Positions 1 to 12,098 of a stretch of 64,000 nucleotides of DNA are shown piece after piece. How positions within the stretch are numbered: the stretch's first letter is position 1; each line of letters starts with the position of its first letter. Location: assembly GCA_021399435.1 (NCBI GenBank), contig JAJTUP010000037.1, forward strand, positions 681,377-745,376, read 5' to 3'. The position numbers and the translations under genes were made by a program. The notes below the pieces were generated by a model, which searched no databases, had not been told where the DNA came from, and was given only the letters and a program-made list of their open reading frames with translations. Source of the stretch: Diaporthe sp. PMI_573. Its lineage: Eukaryota > Ascomycota > Sordariomycetes > Diaporthales > Diaporthaceae.

Positions 1-419
1 CTTGTATGTTTGCTCAGAGTCCCGAAAGATTTCGGCCAGACGGACAGTGGCCGACTGGAAAGAAGACAACTTCTTTGAGCCCTGTCTTTCATACAGCTTG
101 ATGAGACCCTGCCAGGCCTGGGCATCGTTGGGTTTCAGCCTTGTGGCCGCGTCGTACGTGGTCTCTGCCTCATCCAGCTTGTTGGTCTTGTCCAGCGCGA
201 GGGCCAGCAGAACGAGACTGCGTCGCTGTCAGTGATTGAGTTGTAAGAGTGAGCGTGCGCAGCCATGAGATGTCCAGCGCACAGAGTTGTGTAGTCTTAC
301 GCTTGGTAGTTGTTAGGTTCCCTCTGTGTGAAGTCCCGAGCCTGTTGAAGGGCATCTTCGTACTTCTGCTGCTTGACGGCATCCGCGATGGCCTTCAGGG
401 CCGCCTTGGAAGACGACAT
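1..419 (-). CDS. SKI3: SKI3, superkiller TPR scaffold (5' end only)
   Basis: This is the N-terminal part of the tetratricopeptide scaffold of the Ski complex, which feeds mRNA to the cytoplasmic exosome. Translation starts at 419. Exon 1 is 419-301, an 83-base intron (300-218, GTAAGA..CAG) follows, and exon 2 is open from 217 to the window edge, so the gene is cut by the window and not broken. The product begins MSSSKAALKAIADAVKQQ and continues with helical TPR-like stretches, including LDEAETTYDAATRLKPNDAQ and AWQGLIKLYERQGSK. This order is typical of fungal Ski3 N-termini. Naming rests on resemblance to remembered Ski3 orthologues. The TPR nature is visible in the sequence. It is transcribed divergently from UTP22. 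Confidence 0.8.
218..300 (-). other. SKI3 intron 1
   Basis: Phase-2 intron with donor GTAAGA and acceptor CAG. Removing it joins exon 1 to a frame encoding the next TPR helix. An unspliced reading frame runs through it but gives no TPR pattern. Confidence 0.75.
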
Positions 420-1132
420 GGCCGGAGATGCGAAGAGGGTGTTGGGTGGACGTCTCGCAGTGACGGTGGCAGTGACAGCGAAGCGGCAGCGGCAGAGGCA
501 GAGGCAGAGGCAGAGGCAGAGGCAGAGGCAGAGGCAGAGGCAGAGGCAGAGGCAGAGGCAGAGGCAGAGTCGCAGTCGGGATCGGTATCATCCTCTCCAG
601 ATCCAAACACGCCTACGTCACGCGGTCGGGCTACAAAGGTTCAGAACGAAAGTATTGGAGAAGCAAAACACATCAATGTCTGCAAATGCTGCATGTGATG
701 CCAGCCACGGTATGGTGTTCGTCTGCTGGCAGGCCTACGTGACAGTGCTGTAGACTCCTGGCGTCCAATTCAATGACGTGAGGCGGAACGGCGTTATTAG
801 CAGCGCGGGATCCGCCCGCTACAATAGCCTGTTCCAGCTACCTGGGTCCCCTACCCAAGTACCCAAGTACCTGGGTATTTTCGCAGCTAGTACGGAGGGG
901 CATCCACCAGCGCGCCAATCTAGACTGCTCTCTAATCGATAAGGAATAAATTTCCATGCCGCGCCCAAAGCAGGCAGTGTGCTCCTCGCATCTCAACTTG
1001 CCTGCCTTGTCTTGCTTGCTCTATCTCGCCACGCCGGACGCGACCTTCTTTTGTCGTCTCCTCCTCGAGAGTTTCCGGGCCTGCGCGGGCGACTGAGCAC
1101 GACGACCAGACCACCCGTGCTCCGCAATCAAC
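420..1132. promoter_or_regulatory. SKI3-UTP22 divergent intergenic region
   Basis: 713 bases between the two start codons. It holds the GGCAGA microsatellite and, at about 837-878, a cluster of overlapping inverted motifs (CCTGGGT and ACCCAAGTACC). No TATA box is convincing. It probably contains both core promoters, but no transcription start can be read from sequence. Confidence 0.5.
491..568. repeat. (GGCAGA)13 hexanucleotide microsatellite
   Basis: Thirteen perfect head-to-tail copies of GGCAGA, preceded by GGCAGC variants. The tract starts about 70 bases upstream of the SKI3 start codon, so it lies in the SKI3 leader or promoter. On the SKI3 strand it reads (TCTGCC)n, a pyrimidine tract. 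Long open frames in all phases here are by-products of the repeat. Confidence 0.9.
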
Positions 1133-4100
1133 ATGGACACGAACCCTGCGAAACGAAGGAAAATGGACCACTACGAGTCGAACCGTCATGTCGCGGATGG
1201 CAGCGCCGCTCTGGACGCCGCCGCCCAGGCTGGCACTCCCCGGCCAAGCACCTTTGCCCTGCAGACACAAGAGCTCCTCCGCGAGGCTAGGCTGGACTAC
1301 AAGAAGACTTTTGCCGGCGCTGATGACCTCCTGCATCGCATCAAGTCCACCCTAGAGACTACAAAGCCTCATGATCCTACTCCTGTGAGCGCCCCTGCCC
1401 CTCGAGCCTCACGGCCCGCGACTGACCACCTTCCTCGCCTTGCAGATACATCAGGCCTCCAAGAGCCTCGAAGTGACACACGGCCTGGTCGTGCCCTTCC
1501 CCGACCCCAAACCGCCCCGCGACTCGCATTACAAGGTCTCATTCGCAGCTCCGGCTCAGTTCAATGTTGTCGGCAGCTACGTTTCCAAAACAATGGTCAA
1601 ATCGCAATCTAGTCACGCCATCGACATGATTGTTGAGATGCCCAATGGAATCTTCCAGGAAAAGGACTATCTCGATCTCAGATACTTTTACAAGAGAGCA
1701 TATTACCTGACCGTCCTGACCGCCTCAGTCCGAAGCGAGCTTGGTTCGTCGGTTGTGCTTGCCTATGAGCATGCCAATGGAAACCGCCTGCTTCCTGTTC
1801 TCAGCCTGACCCCCAAGGACGCGTCCAGCAAATACAGCATACGCATCATCCCATGTGCCCCCCAAGGTTGGTGTCCCACCAGGAAGCTGTTGCCCACCGC
1901 CTGCTGTATTCGGTCTGCCACAGAGGTCGGCGAGAGCCCGAGAACCCCAACGCCCTACTACAACTCAACTTTGAAGGCCGAAGGCTGCTACTCTTCCTAT
2001 CTCAAGATCCTCCGCCAAGCGGAGAAAGCGTGCCCGGCATTCAAGGATGCCTGTATCCTGGGGCGTGTCTGGCTGCTTCAACGTGGCCTTGGGGGCTCTC
2101 TTTCCAGGGGCGGGTTCGGCCACTTCGAATGGGCCGTCCTGACTGCACTTCTCTTGAAGAGTGGAGGTCGGAAGGGGGTGGCGCCACTGTCTGCCTCGTT
2201 CAGCTCTACCCAGATCTTCAAGGCCGTGGTGCAGTATCTCGCCGCTGTCGACCTTTGTCGCAAGCCTCCTGTCCTCGGCTCCTCTAGCGACGGCCTGGAC
2301 GCTTTGAACGAATCTGGGCCGGTCATCCTCGACGCCGCGCGGCAGCTCAATCTGGCTTATAAGATGAGTGCTTGCTCTGCATTTTCATTGCAGCAATACG
2401 CCAGGTGGACGCAAGCATCGCTGGTTGATCGAGATGCTGACCAGTTCAACCCGACCTTTATCATCAAGGCCGATCTGCCCCTTCACAGCTATGACGCTCT
2501 CGTCCAGATCGAGCAACCAACAGGCACGGATTCATACAACATTGGCGAATATGGAAGTGCTGCTGCCCAATTTGGGGAGCAGGCTGCGAGGGTCCTGAGG
2601 AGAGCGTTGGGCGACAGAGTCCATCTTATACTTGTAAACAGTGCCAGCGACCCAGACGAAATAACCTGGGAGCTCACCTCTTCGCCCCCTTTGGATCTCT
2701 CGACTTTGCTTGTGGGGGTGCTATTCAACGCCGCCAATATGGCTCGCCAAGTCGACCAAGGTCCATCAGTCGAAGAGAAACAAGCGGCCAAAGAGTTCCG
2801 TAAATTCTGGGGTCAAAAGGCCGAATTGAGACGCTTCAAGGACGGTAGCATTCTGGAGAGCTTAATCTGGACGCAGGCTTCGCCGCTAGGCCTCTGGGAA
2901 GAGATCACCCGGTATGCTCTCAAGTTGCACTTAAAAATACGGGACGATGGCCTGGAATTCATTGGGGCCGGCTTTCCAGCAATCATCCCCATCAAAGTAT
3001 CAGACACGCCCACGTTCCAGACTGCTAGGGAGGCCTTCGCCGAGTTCGAGGCAGATCTGCGCGAATTGAGCCACCTTCCCTTGCAGATCAGACAGGTTTC
3101 TGCTGCGGCGCCCGAATTGCGCTCTGCGTCGGTACGGCCGCCGCCATCTCTCAGCAACTCGAAAGCTTCAAGACTGCCAATGGACACCGTGGTCTACTTC
3201 GAGGCCTCGGGCAAGTGGCCTGATAATCTAGCCGCTATACAGCGCACAAAGATTGCCTTTCTTCTAAAAATCGGCGAGCTGCTAACCGAGTCCAAGCCCG
3301 GTGTGGTATGCCGTGTCGGGCTGGAGGAGGCCGAAACAGAAATAGAGAACCTAGCGTTCTTGGACGTGATGTATGAGGGCGGCGCCTCATTCCGTCTGAG
3401 GATACACAGTGATCTCGAGGAGAACCTGCTAGAGAGACGAATTGCGGATAAAACTCTTGACCAGCGTGTGCGTACTCAGGGCGCTCAGCTGCAAGCTTCC
3501 TTCAGACGCCTTTATACACATCTCCCCCGCCACACGCAGACGATGTCGGTCCTCTGCACTCGATTCCCTGCCTTATCCCCTACGATCAGGCTGCTCAAAC
3601 ACTGGTTTAACTCTCACAAGCTCTCGTGCCACTTCTTGGAAGAATTGGTGGAGATGTTCGCCTTGCGCGTCTTCCTGGAGCCTTACCCGTGGCAAGCGCC
3701 ATCAAGCGCGATGACGGGATTTCTGCGGACGCTGCAATTTTTGTCCAGATGGGACTGGCGGACGGAACCGCTGGTTCTGGACTCTACCGGGGAGCTGACA
3801 GGTTCTGAGCGGTCTGCTGTTGCTACCAGGCTTGAGGCCTGGCGCAAGATTGACCCGGGCATGAGTCACACAACATTGATTGTAGCCACGTCCAATGAGA
3901 CGTCGGGCACCGCCTACACCATTCACGACGGGCGTCCTACGCCGTCAAGAGTCGTTGCCACCCGTATGACCACGTTGGCCAGGGCAGCGTGCAAGCTTGT
4001 CAAGGACAAGGGAATCGAGTTGGATCCGAGAACACTGTTCCAGCCCTCGTTGAAGGACTATGATGTCCTGATCCGCTTGAATGGCAAGGCCGTAAAGAAA

Positions 4101-4463
4101 GCCACTGACCCCGACGACGCCGTGAAACAATCCCAGTTCAAAAACTTGGATGGCCGGACCGGGCGGACACCACAGCCTGCACTTTCGCATCCCGCTAGAA
4201 CTCTTTTGACGCGACTGAACAGCCTCTTTTCTGGGCCGCTTCTATTCTTCCACGGAGCACCAGAAGACACGGTCGTGGCTGCAATTTGGAACCCACAAGT
4301 ACAGAGCCGCGCATTCAGGGTCAACTTGCCCTGCTCATACAAACCGGCGACAAGCGAGGACGAAGAGATCCGTGGCGAGCATGTTGACGTCAACAGGGAA
4401 GCAATTCTTGCCGAAGTCGCCAGAATAGGCGGTGAGCTCATTGAAGCAATCGAGCGGGCGTAG
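1133..4463 (+). CDS. UTP22: UTP22 (Nrap/NOL6 family), small-subunit processome protein
   Basis: Nucleolar protein of the SSU processome, needed for 18S rRNA maturation as part of the UTP-C/Rrp7 module. Exon 1 is 1133-1384 (84 codons), a 61-base phase-0 intron is 1385-1445 (GTGAGC..TGCAG), and exon 2 is 1446-4463, giving 1089 residues, in the family range. The N-terminus has a basic cluster (NPAKRRK) that could be a nuclear signal. The Nrap core follows without interruption, including GGFGHFEWA at about residues 306-314, a hallmark of the family's nucleotidyltransferase-like domain. The start is the first ATG in frame with the homologous helix DYKKTF. The gene converges on THI4, with stops 403 bases apart. 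Codon use and GC are ordinary and there is no sign of RIP. Confidence 0.9.
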
Positions 4464-4866
4464 CATTCATGAGGATTTCTCGGCGATATAGTATCAAACA
4501 AGCAATTTCAACCAACAAATTCAATGTCAAGCACTCCCTGTGACAGTCTTCTACCTCTGATCCAAATTGTCAACTCGGTGCCAGGTTTTTCCCACGGGCT
4601 CGGTAGCGAACAAATACTTGTTGTGCATAGACACGCAGACATGTGTCGTTTAATGAGTGTATTGTTTCAAGCTATAACAATCTGAATATTCCCCCACTCA
4701 GCGGAAATGAGCACCTGCAAAATCTCGTCGACCAGAGTGCTTCTTTGGTCGGTTCCACACATATCCACGGTGAATTTACCCGCATGGCCTGCCGGGAGAG
4801 AAAGAATGACAGACAAGTGCATGTGCCACTTCTCAAGTGCCGGGTCTCAGAAACTCTGTCCGGGGC
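4464..4866. other. UTP22-THI4 convergent 3' intergenic region
   Basis: 403 bases holding both 3' UTRs and polyadenylation regions. No gene or repeat is seen. Confidence 0.5.
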
Positions 4867-6225
<1,359 letters not shown>

Positions 6226-6232
6226 TGTATGT

Positions 6233-6446
6233 CTACGGACCAATTGTCAGCATCGCCTGTACTCGCACGAGTAGGGGAGGAAAACGCATGATCCTTTCGC
6301 TGGTATTATCCAAGATCAAGTTCCAAGGCCGTATAATCTCAGCCGCTCCGCCAACACGCCGAGGTCCTTTGAGGGATGCTGCTGCAGCAGGGACTCTCGG
6401 ACCTGGCATGTGAGGATTGGCACCGGCTCATGCGTGTTAACTTTAC
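6233..6446 (-). other. THI4 leader intron carrying the riboswitch
   Basis: Donor CAG/GTAAAG at 6446 and acceptor GTAG ending at 6233, eight bases upstream of the THI4 start codon. The 214-base intron contains the whole TPP aptamer. A second, more distal donor candidate (GTATCT at 6591) would give a 359-base intron and remove the upstream ATGs. Splicing is predicted from sequence only. Confidence 0.6.
6286..6379 (-). promoter_or_regulatory. TPP riboswitch (THI box aptamer)
   Basis: The minus strand carries the eukaryotic TPP aptamer core in order: GGCTGAGATTATACGG, then ACTTGATC, then GGATAATACCAGCG, then a closing AAGG. These match the conserved CUGAGA pyrimidine-sensor and GGAUAAUACC.GCG pyrophosphate-sensor segments. 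Helix P2 can form between AAGGACC and GGCCTT with one bulged base. P1 can form between GCAT/CCT near 6379 and AGG/ATGC near 6286. The position inside a leader intron of THI4 is the known arrangement in filamentous fungi, where TPP controls alternative splicing. Confidence 0.93.
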
Positions 6447-6543
6447 CTGGATACTGATCATCTTGGATGACCTGACCAATGAAAGACCTCATGGCGTGTG
6501 CTGAGGGACGGTAGTACCGTGCAGTACGTATGCCTTGTGTCAA
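6447..6543 (-). other. Upstream ORF(s) in the THI4 leader
   Basis: In-frame ATGs at 6543 and 6492 begin a short frame (MRSFIGQVIQ from the second). If the proximal donor at 6446 is used, this frame crosses the splice junction, runs over the THI4 ATG in another phase and stops soon after. If the distal donor at 6591 is used, it is removed. That is the layout expected for TPP-controlled repression by uORF retention. Confidence 0.45.
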
Positions 6544-6715
6544 TGTCAGTCACCGACGTGTTGTCACATCATGTTCAACTGGGTGAGATACTTTGCTGTG
6601 TTCGAGGTAATAGTGCTGGGTCGTTGGCGAGGCGGGGATCGCAGAGCCCGGATAGCAAGGTGAGGATGAGCAGTCGAGGGAGGAGAACGTCTGAGGGTGA
6701 GGGGGCGCTGTTTAA

Positions 6716-6724
6716 CCTTTTATA
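6716..6724 (-). promoter_or_regulatory. Candidate TATA box for THI4
   Basis: Minus-strand TATAAAAGG about 490 bases upstream of the THI4 ATG and about 270 upstream of the proximal leader-intron donor. The distance suits a promoter whose transcript includes the uORFs and the riboswitch intron. Confidence 0.45.
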
Positions 6725-7269
6725 ATCACGATGACGACTGGACTGTCCTCCGCGAGCGGAACTGATAAGATATGCTTTACTTAAGTTTTTTCCCTAAACA
6801 TGACGACACGACGCCGCTAAAGAGGGGAAATGTGACACGAGCGCCCGGGATTGACTCACACGCAACTACGACGGTATTAAAACAAATAATCACACACTTG
6901 ATGGTGAGCCTGCTCTTGTTCTCTTCAGCTCAATGCGCAAGACGATCTTCTTTTGCCGCGGATTTGCTAGTCCTTGGTGGTATGAGGCTACCCCTGCAAC
7001 CATTGGTCTCTTCTTGTCTGTCTCGATCCATGGCCGTTTCTCGCTAAGCTAATAATGACTTGTGTGAAATCCTCCCTCGACGACACATCCCGCGTACGAC
7101 ACCATCAAGCCAGTCCTCTCATTGCCCTATCTCACTTTGTTACCTGGTTTCATTTTCCTTATGTCGAACCGCGACACCCCCCCCCCTCTTTTTCTCTTTC
7201 TCTTGCACATAATCTACTGTTGACCATTTCAGTCGTTGAGACGGCGAGTCAACTTCATGCCATAGCATT
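6725..7269. other. THI4 upstream / transporter 3' intergenic region
   Basis: About 545 bases between the THI4 TATA candidate and the transporter stop codon. It holds a C-rich and T-rich tract near 7180-7205. No gene is seen. Confidence 0.4.
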
Positions 7270-9149
7270 TTAAGGAGTATTGATCTCTTCGGCGTGCGCC
7301 GTTCGCTCCTTTTCAATCACCTCGGTCGCCATTGCTTGTGTTTCTGCACATGTGTACCCCTTGAACTTCTTGGACGGAACCTTTTCCTCAAACATTTCAT
7401 GAATCTCTTCCAGAGTGCGGCCCCGTGTCTCTGGCAAGAAGAAGTATATGAACAGAAACACAAGAGTGTTTGATGCGAACCAGATGTAGCTGTGGTCTGA
7501 TATGTCAGTCGCGGTCGAGACGCGCAGGATATTCACTCGAGTCAGGTTACGAAGGGAGGTTTTAGGGGACGGAGGGATGCATAATTACCCATATTTGGCG
7601 CTCCATCCTAGGCTGGCTGGGTTGATGAAGTATGGGGCAGTAAAAATGCCAACCCAGTTACCCAAGAAGTTCAGTGCCGTAGCGAGCCCAAAGGTATGAG
7701 CACGGAGGTGGTTGTTGGGATACTCTGCGCCTACCATCCACGCGTACGGGCCTGGCCGCAGCAGTAAAGGTCAGCAGGTTCCTGCGTTGCAGTGGAAAAT
7801 GCTCGAATAGGCATACCGAATGCGGTGTAAAAGAAAGTAAACACTGCAATAAGGCCGACTACTACCTTGCCTGCGGTCTCCGTGCCCGGAGTCACAGTCC
7901 AAGCCACGGCAAACCCCAACTGTGTGAGCCCGCACACAGCAACGCCGATCATGAAAATTGCTCGCCGATCCACCCTATCTGCCCAAAAGAAGCTGGATAG
8001 GATCCCGAGCAAGCCCATGCAGGTTATCATGGTGGAGAATTCGAAGGAGCGGTCCGCCGCAATGCCAGCTGTGGTAAGGAAATAAGTCGTGTATATCGTC
8101 AGATAGGAGGATCCTGTTGCAACAGTTAGTCTGCATGTTGGAACGCATGGTGGAGTACAGCAACGCGAAAGAGGAAAACTGTAGGCCGGCACCCACCTGC
8201 TGCACAATGGAAGCACACCACGGCGATAGAGAGCAGCGTCCTTCTCCGATTGCTCTTGTTCCAGATCTCGAGCCACAGCTGCTTCTTCTCCCGTTTGCTG
8301 TGCTCCACCTGCTGCCTCGTGGACATTCGTATCTCGTTCAGCTCTGCCTGGAAGGTCGCCTCCTCAATAGCACGGCCGCGCAATCTTCTCAATGCCAACT
8401 CGGCACTCTCTTCCCTGCCGTGGGCCATAAGCCACCGGGGGCTCTCTGGGAAGAAGATCAGTGAGATTGATTGGACCGTCGGTGCAATGAAGAAGAGGGC
8501 CAGGGGGATTCGATACGCGTTCTTGTCCTGCATATTGTGTGTCCCATAGTCGACTGCCGCACCTATAACGGATCCCACGCTGAGCTGGGTCTGGTAGACG
8601 GCGAAGACGATGCCACGCAGGTGTGCTGGTGCCGCTTCGTTGATGTAGACTTGGCCAAATGTGAGAAACCACCCCACGGATATACCTTTCCAGTTCACAC
8701 TTGTCAACAGAGGGACTTGGATCGCGAGCAGGAGGTGGGCTCATACCGAGCAAGAAACGTGCAAAGTAAAGCGGACCCACGGTCGTGGTCCCCATCATGA
8801 TGGCCGTTGAGATGGCGTTCAGCACCGAAGCGGTCCAGAGGCCATTCCTTCGACCAAAACGCTGGCTGAAGGGGCCAATCAAAAGTGATCCCACCAAGGT
8901 GCCGACGGTCATGAGAGACGATATAAGCTGCTGAACTGTGGTGTCGATCGCCCACTTATGGGTTTTCTCATCGAAATACCCAAAGACCCGGAGGAAGCCC
9001 GGCATGGCCATAAAGCCTCCGACAAGTGCGTAGTCTAGCCCATATTGGAAGCTCGAGACAGTGATGATTGAGCAAATCGCGAGGCACTTGCTGTGGCTTC
9101 GATAATCGAGCTTGAGCGGATTGCTTGAGATGACAGCGCCCGCAACCAT
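7270..9149 (-). CDS. MFS sugar porter family transporter
   Basis: Plasma-membrane sugar or polyol permease of the Major Facilitator Superfamily sugar porter family. Minus-strand exons: 9149-8747, 8685-8197, 8113-7817, 7751-7589 and 7489-7270. Introns of 61, 83, 65 and 99 bases all have GT..AG ends, and the phases (1,1,1,2) keep one frame of 523 residues, the usual size. Signature motifs are in the right order: RFGRR at about 97-101 (after TM2-TM3), PESPRWL at 214-220 before the central cytoplasmic loop, and PETRGRTLEE at about 470-479 after the last TM segment. About twelve hydrophobic segments can be traced. Substrate is not predictable: hexose, disaccharide and quinate carriers share these motifs. 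It is divergent from the dioxygenase gene, with 608 bases between starts. Confidence 0.88.
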
Positions 9150-9757
9150 TGTGAATTGCCGGTTGCTACCGCTCAGATGAGCCGGATGAATGCAGATGCG
9201 AGGGTCAAAGACAGAATGTGTGGTGGTTCGGTATCCAAGGCTGGTGACCAATGTCACTTGAGTCTGTCTTCTCGTAATAGAAGGTGACCTAGGATTACTC
9301 TCTTCGACGAGGACATGATGGACCCGGGATATGGCACCCAATGTTTATTCTCCACACGCTTGTTGCCCCTTTTCGCTGGGCTACAAATGCTGACCACACT
9401 GCCGGTAGATGGGTCACATTGATCGACTGTGTTCCCCTCGTTAATAAAATTCCCCGCACACCAAAAGCCGAAGGCGTCGCTGGCTGCGTGAGGGAGGTGG
9501 CCGTGACCAACTAACTGATAGCAACTAGTCTTAATCCAGTTCCTCTTGGCTGTAGATCTCCCTATATAATGCGGCGCATAGCTGGCAAATAGTGTATAAA
9601 CAATCCTGCCCTCGCACGCAATTTCAGCGTCTTTGGCCGTCTGCCGCGAGGCCCCCGCTCCCCCCAACTTGGCTATACCAAGACACGAGATTGGCGTACA
9701 AGGGCTTCACTTTCTAGAGTCATTGCACCGAGACAGCGGCTCTGGACACAATACACG
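9150..9757. promoter_or_regulatory. Transporter-dioxygenase divergent promoter region
   Basis: 608 bases between the two start codons. A TATA-like TATATAAT lies at 9563-9570, about 190 bases upstream of the dioxygenase ATG on the plus strand. No gene is seen. The shared region leaves open that the two genes are co-regulated. Confidence 0.45.
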
Positions 9758-10981
9758 ATGGGGTCTGTACCACCTGAAAAGCTGAGGCGTGCGCCGTTGA
9801 CCAAGGGGAAATCAATCGATCACCTGGAATATGTCGATGTAACTCCAGTTATCGGCCGCGAATATCCCACCGCGAGGATCAGAGATATGCTCACGGCAGA
9901 TGATGCTGACGAGCAGCTCCGCGACCTTGCCATCACCATCTGTGAGCGCGGCGTGGTCTTCTTCCGAGCTCCCCAGGATGACCTGTCCATTGGTGAGCAG
10001 AAACATGTCACCGACTTGCTCGGCAGGCTGACTGGAAGACCCGACGAAAATGGCCTCCATGTTCATCCCCTGTATAACGACCCGAACAACGTGCCCATGG
10101 CCGACAGCACCACGGACAGGAACATGTGAGTCTCCCAGGCCAGAAAGAAGAGGTGACCTTGCGGGCGGCGGATAACAAGTCCTCAAACTCGAAGCTACGT
10201 GATCAACTCAGAGGCTCAAAAGAAGCTGTACGCGACCATGAAGAAGCGTCCCGGGACCTCTCTTGACGAGCCACGAGACCTCGGACGTGAGTGGCATAGC
10301 GATAGTCTCTTCGAGACCTGCCCCTCCGACTTTTCCTTCCTTCGAATGCAGGCCACGCCGCCCGCCGGGGGCGACACCCTCTGGGTTTCGGGCTATGAGC
10401 TGTACGACCGTCTCTCGCCGCCCTTCCAGCACTTCCTCGAGACTCTGACGGCCGAGTGTGCGCAGCCCGTCTTCAAGTCGGCGTGCGAGGCTGGCGGGTA
10501 CGAGGTCATGACGCCCCGTGGCTCACCCCTCAACGTGGACTTTGCATTTGAGCCCCATCACCCTGTGATCCGCACCCATCCGGTGACAGGATGGAAGAGT
10601 GTCTTTGCGGGCGTGGGCTTGCATGTGTCCAAGATCGATGGGGTGTGGACATACGAGGACCAGATGATCAGGGACTACCTGATGCGCATCATCACGCGAA
10701 ATCACGACTGTGTTGCCAGGATGCACTGGACTCAGGGTGCCTGTGCCATATGGAGCAATGTCTGCACGTTACATGCGGCCACGGTGAGTCCTTGATTCCA
10801 GCACGGTGTTCTCGGAAATTCAATGGCCTTGGGATACTAATCCACCCCCCCCCCCCAGCCTGACACGCACCTCGCTGATGGGGTCAGATTGGGCGTGAGA
10901 GCATCCGGTATTGGAGAAGTACCGTATCTGGATGCTGCAAGTACAGGGCGGCGAGAAGCCTTGGGCATACCTCGCTTCTAA
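9758..10981 (+). CDS. TauD/TfdA-family Fe(II)/2-oxoglutarate dioxygenase
   Basis: Predicted non-haem iron oxygenase coupling 2-oxoglutarate decarboxylation to substrate hydroxylation. Family members include yeast sulfonate dioxygenase Jlp1 and bacterial TauD and TfdA. Exons are 9758-10125, 10195-10783 and 10859-10981. Introns of 69 and 75 bases are GT..AG, and the second has a perfect TACTAAT branch site and a C12 tract before its AG. The product is 359 residues. The iron ligands are visible as WHSD (His157, Asp159) and His316 in HAAT. Arg329 or Arg333 in the last exon fits the 2-oxoglutarate-binding arginine. The C-terminal GIGEVPYLD is typical of the fungal branch. The substrate is unknown; a sulfonate is one guess. 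This is the last intact gene before the repeat block. Confidence 0.88.
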
Positions 10982-11224
10982 ATCATGCCGGGACAATCTG
11001 TATGCGAGACTCGGGATATGAGAAACAAGTAACGATTTACATACTGGGGTTGTAACCGCCAGCGCCATATTTTCTAGCAGCCAAACTCAGAGTATTGTCG
11101 GCGGTGTGGGTGAAGGATATTGCATTGCCCATTATCGGGGTTAACAGCGAGCGTGATCGTCGTAATGCAATGTAGTATCCATGTGCCAAGTTTCAGTTTA
11201 GAATCCGACTAACAATCATTAACG
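10982..11224. other. Euchromatin-repeat transition
   Basis: 243 bases of moderate GC with no gene or recognised repeat. They separate the dioxygenase stop from the first dispersed repeat. Confidence 0.4.
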
Positions 11225-11956
11225 TCAAGGAGGTGGACGGTTCTTTCTATATGTTAAAAGAGGTAAGTTCATTTTTGTGGCTGTTTCTGGCAAGGCTGTC
11301 AGAACATGTACCCACAAAGTGGTTAACTTACCTGTCTGTTCCAACCGCAGCTGTGAAAACGCTCAATGGGGTCTCAGACGCGTGCACTGGGTCAACTTGT
11401 ATTGTGGTATTGGTTTCGCAATCGCGACAGGCCGAATGATTGTCTTCAAATAATCTTAAGGGACAAGTCTATAAATCAATCCAGACCCTTCTGGGACAGG
11501 GTGGCTTTTATGGTCCATTTCGGGCAATTTATGTTTAAAGGCCTAAGTTACATAGCAAAGGCACTTTGACGGTGCTTAATGTTACGACCCGTAGTCTAGG
11601 CGTAAGCTATATGTACGGTTGGAAGGAATGTTCGAACAGAGAGTTTGAATATTAGCTGATCTTTTGGTCTATGTAGCGCAGTGGCACCTTCCACCACGAG
11701 TTATTACACTTAACGGCGTCAGACTAGGTTAAGCTCGTATCTCGCAATAGCTTTAACCTTAACGGGCTAATCTATTTTAAGTTAAGAACGCCGGCACAAA
11801 TAGACTAGGCACGGCTTAACACTAAGACTTATAGTATAAAGCAGTAGTATCCAATAAAGCACTGGTTTATAAAAGTAGATTAAAAAAGTTATTATTTAAA
11901 GCCTTATATAATAAACATTATTATTATTGTCGATAAGATATATTGTTTCTTGTCTT
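11225..11956. repeat. Dispersed repeat R, copy 1 (least mutated)
   Basis: Collinear with 12095-12900 and 56590-57420 (for example GGTTAACTTACCTG, the GGGACAAGTCT segment, the AACGGCGTC segment and the TCGATAAGATA segment). It is clearly more GC-rich than the other two copies, which show C-to-T and G-to-A change throughout. It is interrupted by a 129-bp unit at 11580-11708. Probably the LTR/leader part of a gypsy-type retroelement, because copy 3 runs on into a gag relic. Confidence 0.65.
11580..11708. repeat. 129-bp TGTTACG..ATTACA unit with TSD cttaa
   Basis: Starts TGTTACGACCCG and ends GAGTTATTACA. It is flanked on both sides by CTTAA (11575-11579 and 11709-11713), and repeat copies at 12 kb and 57 kb lack it, so its borders are exact. 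It holds GATCTTTTGGTCT followed by TAGCGCAGTGG, a perfect match to the RNA polymerase III A-box consensus. Probably a very short solo LTR or other small retroposed unit. Confidence 0.75.
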
Positions 11957-11968
11957 TATAAAATACTT

Positions 11969-12098
11969 ACCCCTCCTTGGTATAAGGTTAAAAGACCTAT
12001 TATTATGTTTTCTAACTAATTTTATTTAACTATATATACTCTACTACTATATATATTTAGAAGCTATTACACTAGTTAGCTTAATAGACCTTGTTAAG
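11969..12098. repeat. 130-bp dispersed repeat, inverted copy at 62701-62830
   Basis: CCCCTCCTTGGTATAAGG and the following bases are the reverse complement of 62701-62830. The two copies differ mostly by RIP-type changes. Function is unknown; it could be a retroelement end. Confidence 0.65.

Noticed and set aside
249..753. Long open frames in several phases with Glu-Ala, Arg-Gln or Leu-Pro runs
   Set aside because: They are produced by the GGCAGA repeat and are antisense to the SKI3 leader and exon 1. No conserved sequence.
11660..11700. tRNA gene suggested by TAGCGCAGTGG
   Set aside because: No B box at the right distance downstream and no cloverleaf. The segment ends 26 bases after the A-box-like motif.
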